This document shows positions 8,361-17,389 of a DNA stretch of 56,656 nucleotides, in pieces. Each line of letters begins with the position of its first letter. Positions within the stretch are counted from its first letter, which is position 1. The DNA is from Chloroflexota bacterium (GTDB lineage: Bacteria; Chloroflexota; Anaerolineae; UBA4142), in NCBI GenBank assembly GCA_016219275.1, contig JACRBM010000036.1, positions 1 through 56,656 of the forward strand. The letters run 5' to 3'. The position numbers were made by a program, and so were the translations under genes. The notes under the pieces were generated by a model that saw only the letters and a list, made by a program, of their open reading frames with translations, had not been told where the DNA came from and searched no databases.

Positions 8361-9050
8361 TCAATCCACTTTGAGACGATACCCCACTCCCAGCTCGGTG
8401 ACGAGATAACGCGGACGCGCGGGATCGTTTTCGATTTTGTGGCGCAGTTGTCCCATGTGCACGCGGAGAATTTGTGTTTCGCTCGCGTATGCCGCGCCCC
8501 ATACTTGGATGAGCAATTGACGATGCGTGACGACCTTGCCCGCGTAACGCGCGAGCGTCGTCAGCAATTTGTACTCCGTCGGCGTGAGATGCACTTGCTC
8601 CGCGCCGACGAAGACTTGGCGTTGCGCCAGGTCCACGCGCAGATCGCCCACGACGAACACGGGTTCGTCCATCGGATGCGCGTTCGCAAAATGACGCAGA
8701 CCCACGCGAATGCGCGCGATCAATTCGCCAACGCCGAACGGCTTGGTGAGATAATCGTCCGCGCCGGCATCGAGCGCGGCGATCTTGTCGTTCTCTTGCC
8801 CGCGCGCGGAGAGAATGATGATCGGCGTGCGCGACCATTCGCGCAGTTGCTGGATGACGACCAAGCCGTCCACGTCCGGCAGACCGAGATCGAGAATGAT
8901 GACGTCGGGCGCTTGCGTGCTCGCGAGCGCGATGCCGTCTTTGCCGGTCGCCGCATCGCTGACACGATAGCCGTGATTCGTCAACGTCGCGCGCAAAAAT
9001 CGGCGAATCGGTTGTTCGTCTTCGACGATCAACACGTGCGGCTCATTCAT
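8361..9050 (-). CDS. kdpE: KdpE response regulator
   Basis: A 229-residue OmpR-family regulator. The receiver (1-115) has the acidic pair in IVEDE, the phospho-acceptor Asp in VIILDLGLPDVDG (near 54) and the Lys in YLTKPF. The C-terminal winged helix (about 130-227) ends in LVTELGVGYRLK, typical of KdpE. The gene overlaps kdpD by 8 nt, which indicates translational coupling. KdpDE normally controls the KdpFABC potassium pump, but no kdpFABC genes are in this window. The likely local target is the KimA-like transporter at 11910, whose upstream region has a KdpE-like tandem repeat. Confidence 0.95.
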   Translation of the reverse strand: MNEPHVLIVEDEQPIRRFLRATLTNHGYRVSDAATGKDGIALASTQAPDVIILDLGLPDVDGLVVIQQLREWSRTPIIILSARGQENDKIAALDAGADDYLTKPFGVGELIARIRVGLRHFANAHPMDEPVFVVGDLRVDLAQRQVFVGAEQVHLTPTEYKLLTTLARYAGKVVTHRQLLIQVWGAAYASETQILRVHMGQLRHKIENDPARPRYLVTELGVGYRLKVD

Positions 9051-11715
9051 TCGGCTTGATCTCCCGGGGCAGTTGAACGTGAAACACCGCGCCGCCCTCC
9101 GCGCGATTCGCGACCCAGATTTTTCCGTCGTGCGCTTGCACGATGCCGCGACACACCGTCAAACCCAAACCCACGCCGCCGCTATTCGTCACGCCGGGCG
9201 CGCGATAGAACTTGTCGAAGATGCGTTCTTCATCGCCGGGCGCGATGCCCGGTCCGTGATCGGCAACCTGGACGACGACGTGCTCGCCGACGACCGACGC
9301 GTTGATTTCGATGGGCGACGCGGGCGGCGTGTACTTGATCGCGTTTTCCAGCAAGTTGATGAGCACTTGCTCGATGAGCACGCTGTCGAAGGGCACGAGC
9401 GGCAACGTGTCCGGCAAACAGGTGGTGACCGTGCGCCCGCGCAAACGACTATCCAGACGCGCGAGCGCCGCGCCGATCACTTCTTCGAGCGAATTCCATT
9501 CGGGCTTGACCCGAATCGCGCCCGACTCGATGCGCGTCATATCGAGCAGGTTGCGAATCAAACGATTCAACCGTTCCGCTTCGTCGTAGATCGTCTGCGC
9601 CAATTCGCGCCGCGCGTCCGCGTCCACATCCATCTCGCCTTCGAGCAACGTGCTCGACGCGCCGGTAATCGCGGCGAGCGGTGTTCGCAAATCGTGCGAG
9701 ACGGAACTGAGCAACGAATTCCTCAGGCGTTCGGTTTCGATTTGCACTTGAGCTTGGCGCGCTTGTTCCGCCAGCCGATTGCGTTCGAGCGCGAGCGCGG
9801 TTTGGTTGGCGAAGGTTTCGAGCAAATGAAATTGTTCCGGCGCGAGAAAACGTTTCGCGTCGGCGGGCTGGACGCCGATGACGCCAATCGTTTTGCGCGA
9901 GGCGGCGAGCGGCATGTACAACGCGCGCGCGCCGGGCAAGGTTTCCGTTCCCAGCCCGGCGGACTGGCTGTGTGTGAACACCCACTCGGCGACGCCTTGT
10001 TCGTTCGTATCCAGTTCGAACGCCGGCGCGCTCGTTTGCGTAGGCGTCAGCGCGCCCAGATGATCGGGCAACAGAATCGTGACCTGGCTATTAAAGACGC
10101 GGTGAACATGTTGCGTCGCGATGTGCGCCAACCGTTCCCGGCTCGACGTGCCGGCGAGATCGCGACTGAGTTCGTACAGCGCGGCGGTGCGGCGTTCGCG
10201 TTCGTGCGCGACCTCGGCGAATTGTTGATACCGCGCGGTCAGCGTGCTGATCGTCGTCGCGACGACGAGCATCACGCCAAACGTCAGCAGGTACTGCACA
10301 TCGGCAACGGCGAACGATAAACGCGGATTGATAAAAAAGAAATCGAACGCGAGGACGCTGAGCACCGACGCGGTGATCGAGGGTCCTAGTCCAAAACGCG
10401 CGGCGACCAGGACGACGCCGAGTAAAAATAGCAACACGATGTTCGCTTCGCCGAAAACGTGTGAAAGCAATGCGCCCAGCGCGGTGCACACGCTCACGAC
10501 CACGATTGCCCCGGCGTACGGCAGCCACGCGAGGTGCGGCGCGGCGCGCGGTCGCGCGTGCGTCTTGACCGGTTCGCCCGCGTCGGTGATGATGTACACG
10601 TCAATGTCGCCGCTCTTGCGAACCAGGTCTTGTACGACGTTGCTAAATAAAATCGAATGCCAACGCGCGCGGCGCGGTTTGCCGACCACGATTTTCGTCG
10701 CGTTGTGTTCGCGCGCAAAGCGCAGCAACTCGTCGCTCGTGTCGCGACCGGCGAGCGTGAAGGTGAGCGCGCCCAGGTCTTCGGCGAGACGCAGGTTCTG
10801 CGTGATCAGGTCGCGCGCCGCCTGAGACAGGCGCGTATGTTCCGGCGTTTCGACATACACCGCGATCCATTCCGCGCGCAACGCTTGCGCCATGCGGCTT
10901 GCCGCGCGCAACAGTTGGATCGCGAACGGGCTAGGTCCGATGCTGACGAGCAAGCGTTCGTTGATGGGCCAGGCGTGATCAATCGCGTGCGCGCGCATGT
11001 AATCTTGCACCAACTCGTCTACGTGGTCGGCGGTGCGGCGCAGCGCGAGTTCGCGCAACGCCATCAAATTGCCCTTGCGGAAAAAATGGTGTCCAGCGCG
11101 CTCGGCGGGTTGCGGCACGTACACCTTGCCTTCGCGCAAGCGTTGCAGCACGTCGTCCGGCGCGAGGTCAATCAGTTCGACTTCATCGGCGCGTTCGAGG
11201 ACGGAATCGGGAATCGTTTCGCGGACGACGAAGCCGGTGATTTGCTCGACGACGTCGTTGAGACTTTCGAGGTGTTGGACGTTGACGGTGGTGTACACGT
11301 GAATGCCGGCGTCGAGCAGTTCCTCGACGTCTTGCCAGCGTTTCGCGTGGCGCGCGCCGGGCACGTTCGTGTGCGCGAGTTCGTCCACGAGGATAAGCGC
11401 CGGTTTACGCGCGAGCGCGGCGTCCAAATCCAACCCGCGTACGCGCGCGCCGTGATACTCGACGACGCGCGGCGGCAATTGCTCCAAGCCGGCGACCAGG
11501 GTTTCGGTTTCGGCGCGTCCGTGTGTTTCGACGTACCCGATCAACACGTCCGCGCCCTGCGCTTTTTGCGCGAGCGCGGCTTCGAGCATCGCGTACGTCT
11601 TGCCGACGCCGGCGACGGGACCCAAAAAAATCTTCAATTTGCCGCGCGGTTTGAGCGAATCGTCGCTATGAACTCGCGCCGGCGTTTCATCTGGGTTAGA
11701 AGGGTGGTCTTGCAT
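9043..11715 (-). CDS. kdpD: KdpD sensor histidine kinase
   Basis: An 890-residue membrane kinase of normal KdpD length. In order: the KdpD domain with Walker A-like GPVAGVGKT (32-40) and LVDELAHTNVPGARH, a universal-stress-protein-like domain (about 245-370), four membrane helices (about 390-490, including VVLVAARFGLGPSI), a GAF-like segment, the HisKA box SVSHDLRTPL and the ATPase lid with NLLENAIKYTPP, DHGPGIAP and GLGLTVCRGI. The ATG at 11715 was chosen over longer forms because the sequence before it is repeat-rich DNA with no homology to kinases. In characterised systems KdpD senses potassium limitation and, in some Firmicutes, its USP-like part binds c-di-AMP. Confidence 0.96.
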   Translation of the reverse strand: MQDHPSNPDETPARVHSDDSLKPRGKLKIFLGPVAGVGKTYAMLEAALAQKAQGADVLIGYVETHGRAETETLVAGLEQLPPRVVEYHGARVRGLDLDAALARKPALILVDELAHTNVPGARHAKRWQDVEELLDAGIHVYTTVNVQHLESLNDVVEQITGFVVRETIPDSVLERADEVELIDLAPDDVLQRLREGKVYVPQPAERAGHHFFRKGNLMALRELALRRTADHVDELVQDYMRAHAIDHAWPINERLLVSIGPSPFAIQLLRAASRMAQALRAEWIAVYVETPEHTRLSQAARDLITQNLRLAEDLGALTFTLAGRDTSDELLRFAREHNATKIVVGKPRRARWHSILFSNVVQDLVRKSGDIDVYIITDAGEPVKTHARPRAAPHLAWLPYAGAIVVVSVCTALGALLSHVFGEANIVLLFLLGVVLVAARFGLGPSITASVLSVLAFDFFFINPRLSFAVADVQYLLTFGVMLVVATTISTLTARYQQFAEVAHERERRTAALYELSRDLAGTSSRERLAHIATQHVHRVFNSQVTILLPDHLGALTPTQTSAPAFELDTNEQGVAEWVFTHSQSAGLGTETLPGARALYMPLAASRKTIGVIGVQPADAKRFLAPEQFHLLETFANQTALALERNRLAEQARQAQVQIETERLRNSLLSSVSHDLRTPLAAITGASSTLLEGEMDVDADARRELAQTIYDEAERLNRLIRNLLDMTRIESGAIRVKPEWNSLEEVIGAALARLDSRLRGRTVTTCLPDTLPLVPFDSVLIEQVLINLLENAIKYTPPASPIEINASVVGEHVVVQVADHGPGIAPGDEERIFDKFYRAPGVTNSGGVGLGLTVCRGIVQAHDGKIWVANRAEGGAVFHVQLPREIKPNE

Positions 11716-11730
11716 AGGTTGAGTCCAATA

Positions 11731-11806
11731 GCCAGATGGCAGATGGCAGAAAGCAGAAAATCTGAATACTGAATACTGACGACTGGCGACTGGCGATTGA
11801 CAACTG
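11731..11806. repeat. Short doublet repeats upstream of kdpD
   Basis: Several short words occur as adjacent pairs: AGATGGC twice, GAATACT twice and GACTGGC twice. No inverted half is present, unlike the arrays at other gaps. It separates kdpD from the terminator of the transporter gene and may be a decayed member of the word-repeat class. Confidence 0.45.
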
Positions 11807-11846
11807 AATTCTAGCACAATCACGCACGATGCGCCAATGCCCCGAA

Positions 11847-11885
11847 CAAAAAACGCGGGATTGACCATTGGGTCAATCCCGCGTT
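11847..11885 (-). terminator. Intrinsic terminator downstream of the KimA-like gene
   Basis: A perfect 15-bp stem (11852-11866 with 11871-11885, core AACGCGGGATTGACC) with a 4-nt loop is followed, reading the minus strand, by a T-run (the A-run at 11848-11853). It lies 24 nt after the transporter stop and should separate that gene from kdpD. Confidence 0.9.
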
Positions 11886-11909
11886 GAGTGTGAGGCGTGT
11901 GGGCGCGGA

Positions 11910-14018
11910 TTATTTTTCGAGCAGGTGTGGTACGAGAACCACCGCGACGTTCGGATGCTTTTCGAATGTGCCGCGTAAACGCGCGGCAGTACGATTGTGC
12001 AAGAACCTCTCCCACCAATGCGCCGTAATAAATTCCGGCAAGACAATCGTCACGAACGCATTGGGGCGTTGACTATGGATCGCATTGACGTACGCGAGGA
12101 GCGGGCGCACGAACGCGCGATACGGCGAGTCAATCATCACGAACTTGAGATCGGGCGCATACTGCTCGGCTTTTTGGCGAATCTTGTCGGCGCGCTCGGC
12201 ATTCGTCGAAATGTGGAGCAGGACCGCGTTGCGTCCAATCGTGCGCGCGAACGCGATCGCGCGCAGCGAGGCGTAGTTGATGTCGTCAATCGGTACCAAC
12301 ACGAGTTGGTCTACGGTGGTGGATGGCACATGCCCGGGAATGACTCGCAATTGATTTGCTACGTGCGTATAGTGCCGGTGAATGAAGAGAAAAAATCCGG
12401 TGATGGCGGGAATCAAGAGAACGACGATCCATGCGCCCAGCGCGAATTTCGTGACGGCGACGATGACCAAGATGCTGGAAGTCAAAACGGCATCCGCGCC
12501 GTTGATGATAATGCTCCGCTTCCAACCGGGTCCCCGTGTTTTCCACCAATGCACGACCATACCTGAATCCGACATGCTAAACGCGAGGAACACGCCGACC
12601 GCGTACAGGTGAATCAGATTATTCACGTCGCCGGCAAAGAGGACGACCAGCAACGCGGCGATAGTGCCCAGAGAAATAATGCCAATCGAAAAAGCCAGGC
12701 GGTCGCCGCGGAAAGAAAATTGATGCGGCATGTAATTATCGCGCGCGAGGACGGAGGACAAGCGCGGGAAATCGGCGAAGGCGGTGTTGCCCGCAATAAT
12801 CAAAATGCCCATCGTCGCGATTTGGAAAATGTAGTAGACAAAACCAGTGCCCCAAACCGCGCGCGCGACCTGGGAAATGATCGTTTCCTCGCCGGGCACG
12901 AGTTCCATGTGGGTTGCCAAGTACGAGACCCCCAGAAAGAAAACGCCGAGCAAGGTTGCCATGATCGTCAGCGTCGTCGCCGCATTTTTGGATTCAGGTT
13001 TTTCAAACGCCGGCACGCCGTTCGAGATGGCTTCGGTCCCACTCATCGCGACCGACCCGGCGGAAAAGGCGCGCAAGATCAACCACAGCGTCAGCGGCTC
13101 GGTGGCAGGGATTATTTCCGGCGGTGTGGCAGGCGCGAGTGTGCCAGTGAACGCTTTGTACAAGCCAACCGCCAAAGTGACGATGAGACTGCCAATGAAC
13201 AAATAAGTGGGCAACGAAAAAATCGCGCCGGATTCGCGAATGCCGCGCAAGTTGCCTAACGTCATCACGGTGATAAAGAACACACTCAACAGCACGTTGA
13301 CATTCAAGTTATGCGGCAGGGTTGCGTTGATGGCGTTGATCTGATCGCCATAACCCGAAGCGATGATTGCCGAACCAATGGCGGCTGACCCGGCAACGAT
13401 CGAGACGGAAACGGTCAAGACGTAATCAATCAATAGCGCCGATGCCGCGACCAAGCCCGGAATTTGTCCCAGGTTTTCGCGGCTGACGTTGTACGATCCG
13501 CCGCCGTGCGGATACGCGTAGACGGTCTGGCGATAAGAGAACGCCACCATCGAGAGCAACAGAGAAACCGCCAAGGCGAGGAAGAAGGAAATACTGAGCG
13601 CGCCGCTGCCTGCCGCGATCAAAACCAACATCGCCTCTTCGGTGGCATAGGCGCAGGATGAAATCGGGTCGGAGCCGAATACGGCGAGCGCCTTGAATTT
13701 GTTGAGCCGCTCGTGAATCTCTTCCGCGTTTTCGAGCGGATGCCCGATCAACACTTTTTTGACGGCGCGATAACTTTTTTCGAGTGCGCTCGACGGGCGG
13801 TCCGATTCGGGCGTCGCGACAAAATGACCGGGACCGACCCAGCGGAGAAATCGTTCGTGCAGATGCGCTTTGCGAACATAGACATCGCCCGGACGTGTGC
13901 CGCGCCGAAATTCGGTGACGGTCAAATCGGGATTGAGTTTCTCGGATCGCGGATCGGATGTTGCGTCTGAAAAATGATTGTCGCTATCCGGGAAAGGTGA
14001 AGCATCGCGTTTGTTCAT
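11910..14018 (-). CDS. kimA: KimA-like potassium importer (APC superfamily) with USP-like tail
   Basis: A 702-residue integral membrane protein. After a cytosolic N-terminus (about 1-105) comes the family hallmark LAVFGSDPISSCAYATEEAMLVL (about 113-135), then about 12 hydrophobic helices of the LeuT/APC fold to about residue 545. The segment AYPHGGGSYNVSRENLG marks the second and third helices. The soluble C-terminus (about 560-702) starts VLVPIDDINYASLRAIAFAR, a USP-like alpha/beta domain as in KimA (YdaO) homologues. KimA is a proton-coupled, high-affinity potassium importer. The ATG at 14018 avoids an upstream extension lacking family features. I did not recognise a c-di-AMP riboswitch upstream; the KdpE-like repeat there points to KdpDE control. 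Confidence 0.82.
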   Translation of the reverse strand: MNKRDASPFPDSDNHFSDATSDPRSEKLNPDLTVTEFRRGTRPGDVYVRKAHLHERFLRWVGPGHFVATPESDRPSSALEKSYRAVKKVLIGHPLENAEEIHERLNKFKALAVFGSDPISSCAYATEEAMLVLIAAGSGALSISFFLALAVSLLLSMVAFSYRQTVYAYPHGGGSYNVSRENLGQIPGLVAASALLIDYVLTVSVSIVAGSAAIGSAIIASGYGDQINAINATLPHNLNVNVLLSVFFITVMTLGNLRGIRESGAIFSLPTYLFIGSLIVTLAVGLYKAFTGTLAPATPPEIIPATEPLTLWLILRAFSAGSVAMSGTEAISNGVPAFEKPESKNAATTLTIMATLLGVFFLGVSYLATHMELVPGEETIISQVARAVWGTGFVYYIFQIATMGILIIAGNTAFADFPRLSSVLARDNYMPHQFSFRGDRLAFSIGIISLGTIAALLVVLFAGDVNNLIHLYAVGVFLAFSMSDSGMVVHWWKTRGPGWKRSIIINGADAVLTSSILVIVAVTKFALGAWIVVLLIPAITGFFLFIHRHYTHVANQLRVIPGHVPSTTVDQLVLVPIDDINYASLRAIAFARTIGRNAVLLHISTNAERADKIRQKAEQYAPDLKFVMIDSPYRAFVRPLLAYVNAIHSQRPNAFVTIVLPEFITAHWWERFLHNRTAARLRGTFEKHPNVAVVLVPHLLEK

Positions 14019-14157
14019 TTGAGTGCCTTTGAAATCGGATCTCTGCGCGTTCGCGAAAAACAGAGTGGGAACTACTCGAAATAAAACGAACGCGCGCGCC
14101 TTAACGGAAAAAGCATAATGCGAGAAGCCATCAAATTGCGATAAGGAATTTGCAAGC

Positions 14158-14179
14158 CGCATAAAGATCGTATAAAGAT
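14158..14179 (-). promoter_or_regulatory. KdpE-like tandem box upstream of kimA
   Basis: On the minus strand ATCTTTATACG is followed immediately by ATCTTTATGCG, two 11-bp units differing at one base. The half-site core TTTATAC and the 4-bp spacing before the second TTTATGC match, from memory, the E. coli kdpFABC operator arrangement (TTTATAC-N4-TTTACAC). It lies about 140 bp upstream of the transporter start. The matching sensor pair is encoded just beyond that gene. Confidence 0.6.
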
Positions 14180-14213
14180 TCGACTGTCAGGTGAATGCCA
14201 ACCGCCAAGACGC

Positions 14214-14251
14214 AAAGAGCGCCAAGAAAAAATAATTTCTTGGCGCTCTTT
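14214..14251 (-). terminator. Hairpin terminator after the aldolase gene
   Basis: A perfect 16-bp inverted repeat (AAAGAGCGCCAAGAAA at 14214-14229 with 14236-14251) around an AT-only loop lies 20 nt beyond the aldolase stop on the minus strand. The arm ends in a TTT stretch. It probably insulates the aldolase gene from kimA. Confidence 0.75.
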
Positions 14252-14271
14252 ACAGTTTGGCGATCCGTTTA

Positions 14272-15159
14272 TTACATCGCGGCTAGATCGAAAAAGCCGT
14301 CGGCTTGCAATGCCGCGCGTAGCTCGGCGCGTTGCACCGCGGTGAGCGCGAGGTTGGGCGTGCGCGGTTCGCCGCAATCGAAACCCAGGAATTGGAACGT
14401 CGCTTTGAACGCGCCGGGAAAACCGAAACTGATCCAGGTTGCGATCGGGCGGTTCAACTTTTTCTGTAGATCGAGTGCGCGCGCCCATTCGTTCGCATAA
14501 AAACACCGATGCAGTTCCACGAACACGCCCGGCATCAAATTAACAGTCGAGCCGATGTTGGCGCGCGCGCCGAACATCAGACCGAACAACAACTGCTCGT
14601 CCATTCCGGCAAAAATCGTCCAGTCCTGGTCCTTGAGCGCGGCGAGATGACTGAGTTCGTACATGTTTGGTCCGGTGTACTTGGTGCCGGCGAGATTCGG
14701 AATGTGAATCAGGTCGCGCAACAACGCCACCGCGTCGCGCGCGCCACCGAACAAGTACGGAAAGAATGCCAAGTCGGGAACCGCGCACGCGATAGTTTCA
14801 TAGTACGGCACGATGCCGCGTGGATCGTACAACACCGGCGGCAAGATGCTACTGACGCCCGCCGCGCCATGCGCGCGCGCGTGCTGCGCGAGCCGCGCCG
14901 CATCGCCGACCGCCGCCGCGCCGACGTGCACCAGAATCGGCACGCGACCATTCACGCGCGCCGCGACGGTTTCGACGACGAGTTGCCGTTCTTCCATTGA
15001 CATGAACGCGCCTTCGCCCGTGCTCCCACACAGATAAAATCCGTTGACCTGTTTCGCTAACAAATGATCTACCAACTCGCGCAGAACCGTCACATTCACT
15101 TGATTGTCGCGCGTGAACGGCGTGACGAGCGCGGGTAGCGTGCCTTGAAATGTGGTCAT
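14272..15159 (-). CDS. Dihydrodipicolinate synthase / N-acetylneuraminate lyase family aldolase
   Basis: A 295-residue class I aldolase (TIM barrel). Visible landmarks are the pyruvate-site motif GSTGEG (45-50), and Lys160 in LAGTKYTGPN, the expected Schiff-base lysine. The YNVP-type segment is replaced by FFPYLFGG (132-139), so the usual tyrosine-proline spacing is altered. The GTKYT context is closer to sialic-acid-lyase-like members than to DapA (GIKD), so the substrate may be a sugar acid and not aspartate semialdehyde. The ATG at 15159 begins directly at the conserved first strand (FQGTLPALVTPF). It stands alone between two hairpins, with no lysine or sialic acid genes nearby. Confidence 0.85.
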   Translation of the reverse strand: MTTFQGTLPALVTPFTRDNQVNVTVLRELVDHLLAKQVNGFYLCGSTGEGAFMSMEERQLVVETVAARVNGRVPILVHVGAAAVGDAARLAQHARAHGAAGVSSILPPVLYDPRGIVPYYETIACAVPDLAFFPYLFGGARDAVALLRDLIHIPNLAGTKYTGPNMYELSHLAALKDQDWTIFAGMDEQLLFGLMFGARANIGSTVNLMPGVFVELHRCFYANEWARALDLQKKLNRPIATWISFGFPGAFKATFQFLGFDCGEPRTPNLALTAVQRAELRAALQADGFFDLAAM

Positions 15160-15249
15160 TCTACTTTCCTCTGTTTCAATCCCTTCGTCTATTTTTTTAT
15201 CCGCGAGAATCATCCCAGAAAGCACACAGAGCACAGAGATTATTTCGCC

Positions 15250-15347
15250 CATCCTTGCGAAGGTTATCAATCACTTATCCGAGGAATCGCGCGACGACAA
15301 CAAATCCGATTCCTGGAGAATGACGCCTTCAAACCTTCGCAAGGATG
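15250..15347. repeat. CCTTGCGAAGG inverted pair with nested palindrome
   Basis: CATCCTTGCGAAGG (15250-15263) and its complement CCTTCGCAAGGATG (15334-15347) enclose about 70 bp that itself contains the pair GAGGAATCG/CGATTCCT. This is one of several places where the CCTTGCGAAGG palindrome occurs as a facing pair. The rest of the 260-bp gap (15160-15419) holds only short ACACAGAG-type repeats and no gene. Confidence 0.75.
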
Positions 15348-15419
15348 AGCAGTCACGACTATTTTTATAAACTCTCTGCGCTCTCCGCGCGCTCTACGGT
15401 GAAATTCCAACTTGTGTAA

Positions 15420-16268
15420 TCAGTCGTCACGGTTTGAATCAGCCACCGACCAATACAGCAGCGCGGTGCGAACGGCGGGGGGCCAAACATATTTACCCTC
15501 CACAACAGTCAGTCGGCGCTGCGCGAGGTCTAGCAGAAAAGCGTCATGCTGGTCAATCTGATCTAGCCCCATCCGATGCTTGATCTGTTGGACGGCGTCT
15601 GCCAAACTATCGTTTGACCACGGTTCCCACAAGCCGGAATCTTCCATCAACACGTTCGGAAAAATTCCCATTTGAAGCAAGGCATTGAACGCGACCTGAA
15701 AATTCGGACTATCGTGCGGATGTCCCCAGATGTGCTGGGCGGCTTCCGCCATCACGCCATCTATCGTCGGCGCGCGCAAAAGTAGAAAACACATTTGCCG
15801 CGTGACCGCCTGCATCCGCTCGATGAACAATCGAAAATCCGGCGCGCCGTACATCGCATGCGCGCACAATGTAAAATCGTGCGTAGCGACTTGCGCGTGG
15901 GGCCATGCATCTTGCGCCATGTCCACGTTCGTGATGTTTGCGTCGGCGAGGTTCTGTCGCATTCGTTCGATCATGCCGGGCGAGGGTTCGAGCGCGGTGA
16001 TGCGACGCGCGTGCGGCGCGAGCAGAACCGCCCATTTGCCAGTGCCCGCGCCGATGTCGAGCACGGTCGCGTTGGGAAATCGGTCTAACGTCGCCACGAT
16101 GAATGCGCGGCTCGAATCGTTTTTCGTCCAGCGCCGCCGCACTTGCGCGTCAAAGTCGTGCGCGCGGTTGCGCCAACGATCCTGGCTCTCCGCGGGTTGG
16201 TTCGCTTGGTGCGTCCACGCGTGGACTTGCGCCAATTCACTCCAGAGTTCTAGCCAATCCATCAGCAT
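15420..16268 (-). CDS. SAM-dependent class I methyltransferase
   Basis: A 282-residue methyltransferase. The SAM-binding motif I is VLDIGAGTGKWAVLL (about 69-83), followed by an acidic strand end (ITALEPSPGMIERM, about 92-105) and a motif-II-like segment HDFTLCAHAMYGA. The substrate cannot be told. A second ATG two codons downstream is an alternative start; GAGGAT lies just upstream. It follows modC by 32 nt on the same strand and is probably the last gene of the padR-modABC operon, so a link to molybdenum use is possible but unproven. Confidence 0.82.
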   Translation of the reverse strand: MLMDWLELWSELAQVHAWTHQANQPAESQDRWRNRAHDFDAQVRRRWTKNDSSRAFIVATLDRFPNATVLDIGAGTGKWAVLLAPHARRITALEPSPGMIERMRQNLADANITNVDMAQDAWPHAQVATHDFTLCAHAMYGAPDFRLFIERMQAVTRQMCFLLLRAPTIDGVMAEAAQHIWGHPHDSPNFQVAFNALLQMGIFPNVLMEDSGLWEPWSNDSLADAVQQIKHRMGLDQIDQHDAFLLDLAQRRLTVVEGKYVWPPAVRTALLYWSVADSNRDD

Positions 16269-16300
16269 CTATCCTCGGTAAAAAATGCGCGAGCAACCGG

Positions 16301-17389
16301 CTATCCAAGCAAGTGCATCGCGTTCTTTCGCAACGATACCGTCCACACGCGTTGTTGCGCGAGATTCAAGCGCTCGAAAATGTACACCGGCAATTCGATC
16401 TGTAAATCATAATCCTGGTCTGGCACGAGACGCGACTCGGTCGCGCGAAAGAACAAGGTTGCCATCATCCCGTCGTTCATCTCGCGGACGATCTCGCCGC
16501 GCAACGCATTCTCGTCCGACGATTGGTCGGCTTGTTCGGGACGCACCAGCATGATGCGTTCTGGACGCAAGCAGATTTGCACGCGTGTGCCCGGCGCAAA
16601 CGCGCATCGCGGCGCGCCGAGTACGGTCTCGCCGACGCGCACGCGCGAACCACCCGCGTGACTTGCCTCGATGACGCCGGGCAGAATGTTCTTGACGCCG
16701 ATCGCGCGCGCAACCGGCAAACAACACGGGTGACTCAGGATTTCGCCGGGCGTATCTACCTGAAAAATTTTCCCGGCATCAATCACGGCGAGCCGGTCGG
16801 CGAGAAAATACGCTTCGCCCAAATCGTGCGTGACGAAGAGAATCGGAATTTTGAATTTGCGTTGCAGCTGGAGCAGTTCGTTGCGGAGTTGCATCCGCGT
16901 CGGCGCGTCGAGCGCGCTGAACGGTTCGTCGAGCAAGAGCAAACTGGGTTGCGGCGCGAGCGCGCGCGCAAGCGCGACGCGTTGTTGTTGTCCGCCGGAA
17001 AGTTGTGCGGGGTAGTAGCGCCCAAAATCGCCAAGGTGCGTGAGCGCGAGCATCTCGTCTACACGAGTTCGCGCGGTGCTTCTATCACGCAGACCGAACG
17101 CGATATTCTCGCGCACGGTCAGGTGTGGGAAAAGCGCGTAATTCTGAAACACATACCCAATCTGCCGCTGGCGCGCCGGCACATTGATCAACGCAGAACT
17201 GTCGAACACGAGATGATCGTTCAGACGAATTTTCCCCCGCTTGGGAGTATGCAAGCCGGCGATACAATTCAGCAACAAACTTTTTCCCGCGCCGGACGGA
17301 CCGAACAACACCAGCACTTGGGCGTCCATTGCGAATTGCGCATTCAACGAGAAATCGCCAATGTGCTTTGTGATGTCAACGTCAAGCAT
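16301..17389 (-). CDS. modC: ModC, molybdate ABC transporter ATP-binding protein
   Basis: A 362-residue ABC ATPase with Walker A GPSGAGKS (31-38), Q-loop YVFQNYALFPHL, signature LSGGQQQR, Walker B LLLLDEPFSALD and the switch His in FVTHDLGEA. The C-terminal part (about 230-362) has the TOBE-like regulatory fold that binds oxyanion in ModC proteins. It overlaps modB by 8 nt. With ModA and ModB it makes a complete molybdate importer. A separate tungstate importer lies at 43877-48036. Confidence 0.95.
   Translation of the reverse strand: MLDVDITKHIGDFSLNAQFAMDAQVLVLFGPSGAGKSLLLNCIAGLHTPKRGKIRLNDHLVFDSSALINVPARQRQIGYVFQNYALFPHLTVRENIAFGLRDRSTARTRVDEMLALTHLGDFGRYYPAQLSGGQQQRVALARALAPQPSLLLLDEPFSALDAPTRMQLRNELLQLQRKFKIPILFVTHDLGEAYFLADRLAVIDAGKIFQVDTPGEILSHPCCLPVARAIGVKNILPGVIEASHAGGSRVRVGETVLGAPRCAFAPGTRVQICLRPERIMLVRPEQADQSSDENALRGEIVREMNDGMMATLFFRATESRLVPDQDYDLQIELPVYIFERLNLAQQRVWTVSLRKNAMHLLG

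Noticed and set aside
10657-11772. Long open frames on the strand opposite kdpD (and similarly opposite the propeller gene at 22206-23285 and opposite HMG-CoA reductase at 29029-30153)
   Set aside because: They are Arg/His/Ala-rich without any family motif and follow from codon bias in the GC-rich true genes on the other strand.
14019-14271. c-di-AMP (ydaO) riboswitch before the KimA-like gene
   Set aside because: I searched by eye for the conserved cores and did not find them; a covariance search is needed to be certain.
14272-15159. Calling the aldolase dapA
   Set aside because: The GTKYT lysine context and FFPYLFGG in place of the YNVP region do not fit a standard DapA, and no lysine genes are nearby.
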